This document shows positions 61,211 to 64,000 of a stretch of 64,000 bases of DNA, piece by piece. Source of the stretch: Pterois miles. Taxonomy: Eukaryota; Chordata; Actinopteri; Perciformes; Scorpaenidae. Numbering within the stretch: position 1 is the stretch's first letter; every line of letters begins with the position of its first letter. The stretch covers positions 9,706,001 to 9,770,000 of the forward strand of contig CAMQGK010000144.1 of NCBI GenBank assembly GCA_947000775.1, in the 5' to 3' direction. The notes under the pieces are model-generated. The model searched no databases, was not told where the DNA came from, and was given only the letters and a program-made list of their open reading frames with translations. The translations under genes were made by a program, and so were the position numbers.

Positions 61211-63029
61211 CTATTTTTTCTTCCATCTCTGTATGTTAATATTAGTTTACTGAAATATTAAAGGGTTTCCTTTTACTCACATGCACACAATTTGCAAATA
61301 CAGTTAATGCAGTGTGTGCACTGTTTACCTCTCTTATCATCTGCTGCTGTCTCTCTCTCCTCTCTCTCCAAAGTGCGTTCGCGCAGTTTCCACCTCTAGT
61401 AAAATGAGACTTTCACTGTTTTAGTTTATTTTGGAGTGACGCCATAACGTAATGTTATGCAATGTGAGGTTTGTAAAATAGAATAAAACGGCAGCTACAG
61501 TCATGAAGAAGACAACACGCGGTGCCATTTCTCCTCTCCTCTTCCCACTGTGAGTCACTCACAGACCGTCAGACCCCCTCACACACTGATGGTTTGGAGA
61601 CCTGCAATTATGTTGACAGTCGGTTCTGTAACGAATACTATTTACAGACATTATGTTTTTTGTTGGGGCTACACTTACAACATTTGGGATTTTAGCCCTG
61701 GCAAAATGACCTGGCAATGCTCACTTAGAAGAGTGTATGTGCTGGACTGTTTCACAGACAACCCCAGCACAGATGCCGACATAGAAGAGCGTATGTGATG
61801 ATGATTTGGGGAACTGAAGTGTCTGTTTGCTCCCTCTAAGGGTACAAGCCTACCAAGCCTGCTATTAAGCCCACGTGGGAATGAATATAAACAATACTTT
61901 TGAATACTTTTCAGATGTTATTATATTAAGCCACATATTAATCATCTTGCAGCTTAGGCAATGATGACACAGACTGCTGGCAAATTCATTGTAACTGCTG
62001 CATTTGTTAGCTGAACACACATTGCATTTAAATTTTGTCAACTCCAGTAGTCAGAGTGACTCAAACTCAGTTGTTCACTTTCTACTTTTACTTCTTCACT
62101 TCTTTGTATTGCAGGCTGGAAATACAGCTTAAACAGTCTCATTAGCTAGTATTGCCTTTGCTGTGTAGACTGGGATTTGAACAGTCAACTAGCAGTTGCA
62201 TTCAATTAAAGATTAACGTTTGCAGTGCTGTATACTATTATTTTTCTAATGTTTTGTAACTGGTTGCCCTTTACCCTTCAGCTTTAGTTTTTTCACATCC
62301 ACAGCTGATTTGCGTATTCATTAGTTTGAGCTCTGCACCTGCTGCCACCCACAGATGAAGCTGAGCAGATTAGCGATGCATGACACCAAAATTTCTGTAG
62401 TCGATTTGGACAGACTTTTACTGTGGGAATCATTGAAATTGACTCCTGGAAAGCTGAGAATTAACCACTGGAACCTTCTGTATTAGCAACGCTCAAGAGA
62501 CTTATGTGAAGATTTAACAACTGAAAATGTTGCAGGAGCACTTATCAGTTGCCCACATTTGCTCTAGAGAAACAGGATCATCATATTCCTTGATTGCATA
62601 ATCAGTGCTGTTCAACCCATTATCAAAACAAATGTACCCAATTGTTTTTTACTACTGCTGATCCCATTCTGAGCATGTGCAAGTTTGTAATGGACCGGTC
62701 TGGCTCCTGGTATTACTACTTGCGTGCTTGTTCGAGCTGATTTCTTGGCCCCTGTGTTGTCACGAACAACTCAGCTTGCTGACTTGAAGGAAGTGAAGAA
62801 GACTTGACTTGACTTGACTGAACTGGACTGATCTTGACTGGACTGGACTTGACTTGACCGGTTGTAATGTCAGTATACCCAGCAGGAAAAGTGAGCCACA
62901 GCCTCCAAAGGCCCCACTGCGGACAACATACTCAAGTCAGTCCCCAGAGCCCCAAAGCTCCGCCCCTGCTGCTGCAAAGAGTGTTTTCTGTTGTTTATTG
63001 TAATTGTATTATTATTGAACATGTCACAC
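61211..63029. other. Non-coding sequence, no gene recognised
   Basis: No gene or shared repeat apart from the pentamer tract at 62801-62860. Confidence 0.55.
62801..62860 (+). repeat. Degenerate GACTT/GACTG pentamer tandem
   Basis: About twelve 5-bp units alternate between GACTT and GACTG, with a few breaks. Confidence 0.85.
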
Positions 63030-63700
63030 ATCTAAATTGCACTAACTTTGACAGTGCATACCCATAGATCTCTAGCAATACGTCCGCTAAGTGTGAAGTA
63101 GATCAGTTGAACTGTTCTCCAGATAGATTCCTTGCTTCATAGTTACGCAATTTTGCTGCAGTGCCACCTATTGGCCAAATGGCACTAAATTTGCCATGGT
63201 CATTCACATGGTCATTTACATCTTATGTCCACCAACTGTGCTCACAATAGCACAAAGTGTTGAGGCGATATGACCTTTTTAGTGATATAAGCCCGGTCCA
63301 CTGCGTTTGATCTAACTTTGAATGTAAGCCATAGCAAAACTGTATGGAACAGCAAAAATCAGAAAGTAATTGTTTACGACTTGGTCCAGAGATGTTCTGT
63401 ACCAAATTTGACGGTGATGGTTGCTGAAAATTTGTGGTAGTAGCAGCGAAAAATTTGGAACTACTTAAAAATGGCAGAAAATGAATCTAGTCGCAACTGG
63501 ATGTGGCTTATATGGACAGATTGGACCCACAGAATCCAAACAATGTGTCTTGGTTCAAAAGTTATAGGCCAGAAAAAAATATTTGCTTTTATGGTTTTAC
63601 CATCTGGCCAATTTGCTCCAACTTCGAAACTGCACGTCCTTGGATCTCCAGTAACCTGTGAAGTAGACTGGATGAATGGTTGTCAAGGTATGTGAAGGAC
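63030..63700 (+). repeat. Dispersed teleost repeat, diverged
   Basis: Phrases such as GTGCCACCTATTGGCCAAAT, GGTCCACTGCGTTTGAT, GTCTTGGTTCAAAAGTTATA and CTTGGATCTCCAGTAACCTG belong to a long dispersed repeat I recall from many percomorph genomes. There is no second copy here, so this is recognition rather than proof. It is non-coding. Confidence 0.5.
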
Positions 63701-63728
63701 ATACTCATAACACGTACTGTACACACAG

Positions 63729-63749
63729 AGAGACAGACAGACAGACAGA
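63729..63749 (+). repeat. (AGAC)5 microsatellite
   Basis: Five AGAC units, directly after the dispersed repeat. The remainder to 64000 shows nothing recognisable. Confidence 0.9.
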
Positions 63750-64000
63750 AAGCTTGCCAAACTCCAGAGAAAAAGAGCAGTTTGTTGTATTCACCCTCTT
63801 GATTAGCACATCCCAGCTACTCTACTCTGACAACTTTATCTGTCTGAATAACTTGTCCAGTGATGCACTCCACGACGTGGCCATTGTGCACTAAAGATTG
63901 ATGATGCCATTAGGTGACATTTTTTAGAATTGATCCTCTTGCATTTAATTGATGACTGACTCTGTGGGCTGATTGAACTTTTGTTTGAGGTAGTCTAATC

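Overview
The window looks like vertebrate, most probably percomorph teleost (perch-like fish), nuclear DNA from an intergenic region or a very long intron. The reasons are the roughly 40% GC, dense (TG)n/(AG)n/(TC)n microsatellites, tRNA-headed SINEs with the fish-type tail ending in GGGACTAATAAAGG, a Tc1-type transposon with a fish-type transposase, L2/Rex-like LINE 3' ends and many short hAT-type elements of kinds that are abundant in spiny-rayed fishes. I found no cellular protein-coding gene, no tRNA or rRNA gene and no CRISPR array. Every protein-like stretch I recognise belongs to a broken transposable element. The other long open frames look like chance or come from repeats.

Layout. 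0-5.5 kb: a perfect hairpin at the left edge, a 0.7-kb inverted-repeat element (family A), and an old dispersed repeat split by a MITE. 7-11 kb: the same old repeat family, inverted and split by a second MITE, then a TTAA-flanked piggyBac-like element carrying a nested hAT-type element (family B). 14-19.5 kb: a second family A copy, a hAT element with a Buster/ZBED-type transposase relic and a SINE inside it, and a second family B copy. 22-26 kb: LINE relics, a tRNA-Leu/Ser-like SINE, a long (TG)n tract, and a MITE (family D) interrupted by a LINE 3' end. 29-34.7 kb: a nearly full-length SINE, a deleted Tc1 copy, and a 40-bp minisatellite split by a 5'-truncated SINE. 37-42 kb: a strong hairpin, an inverted pair of one repeat (family E), a long-inverted-repeat MITE and a family C element. 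43-50.4 kb: a degenerate SINE, further B and D copies, a MITE with matching 22-base ends, a long (TG)n(AG)n tract and a three-layer nest of MITEs. 51-55 kb: another MITE, a hAT transposase relic with a BED zinc finger, and truncated elements. 55-64 kb: two (TC)n tracts, a second Tc1 copy with the same internal deletion, an element with snap-back ends and further dispersed repeats.

The sequence is a palimpsest of waves of insertion. Several insertions can be ordered because one element splits another, and five small hAT-type elements keep recognisable 8-bp target duplications (6/8 to 7/8 matches). No intact transposase remains, so any mobilisation would have needed enzymes encoded elsewhere.

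Family names (hAT, Tc1, piggyBac, L2/Rex) rest on termini, target duplications and protein motifs read by eye. No database search was run. I did not find evidence for a new functional system. The best leads are structural: shared-deletion Tc1 derivatives, a SINE inside a minisatellite, two long hairpins and the datable nests.
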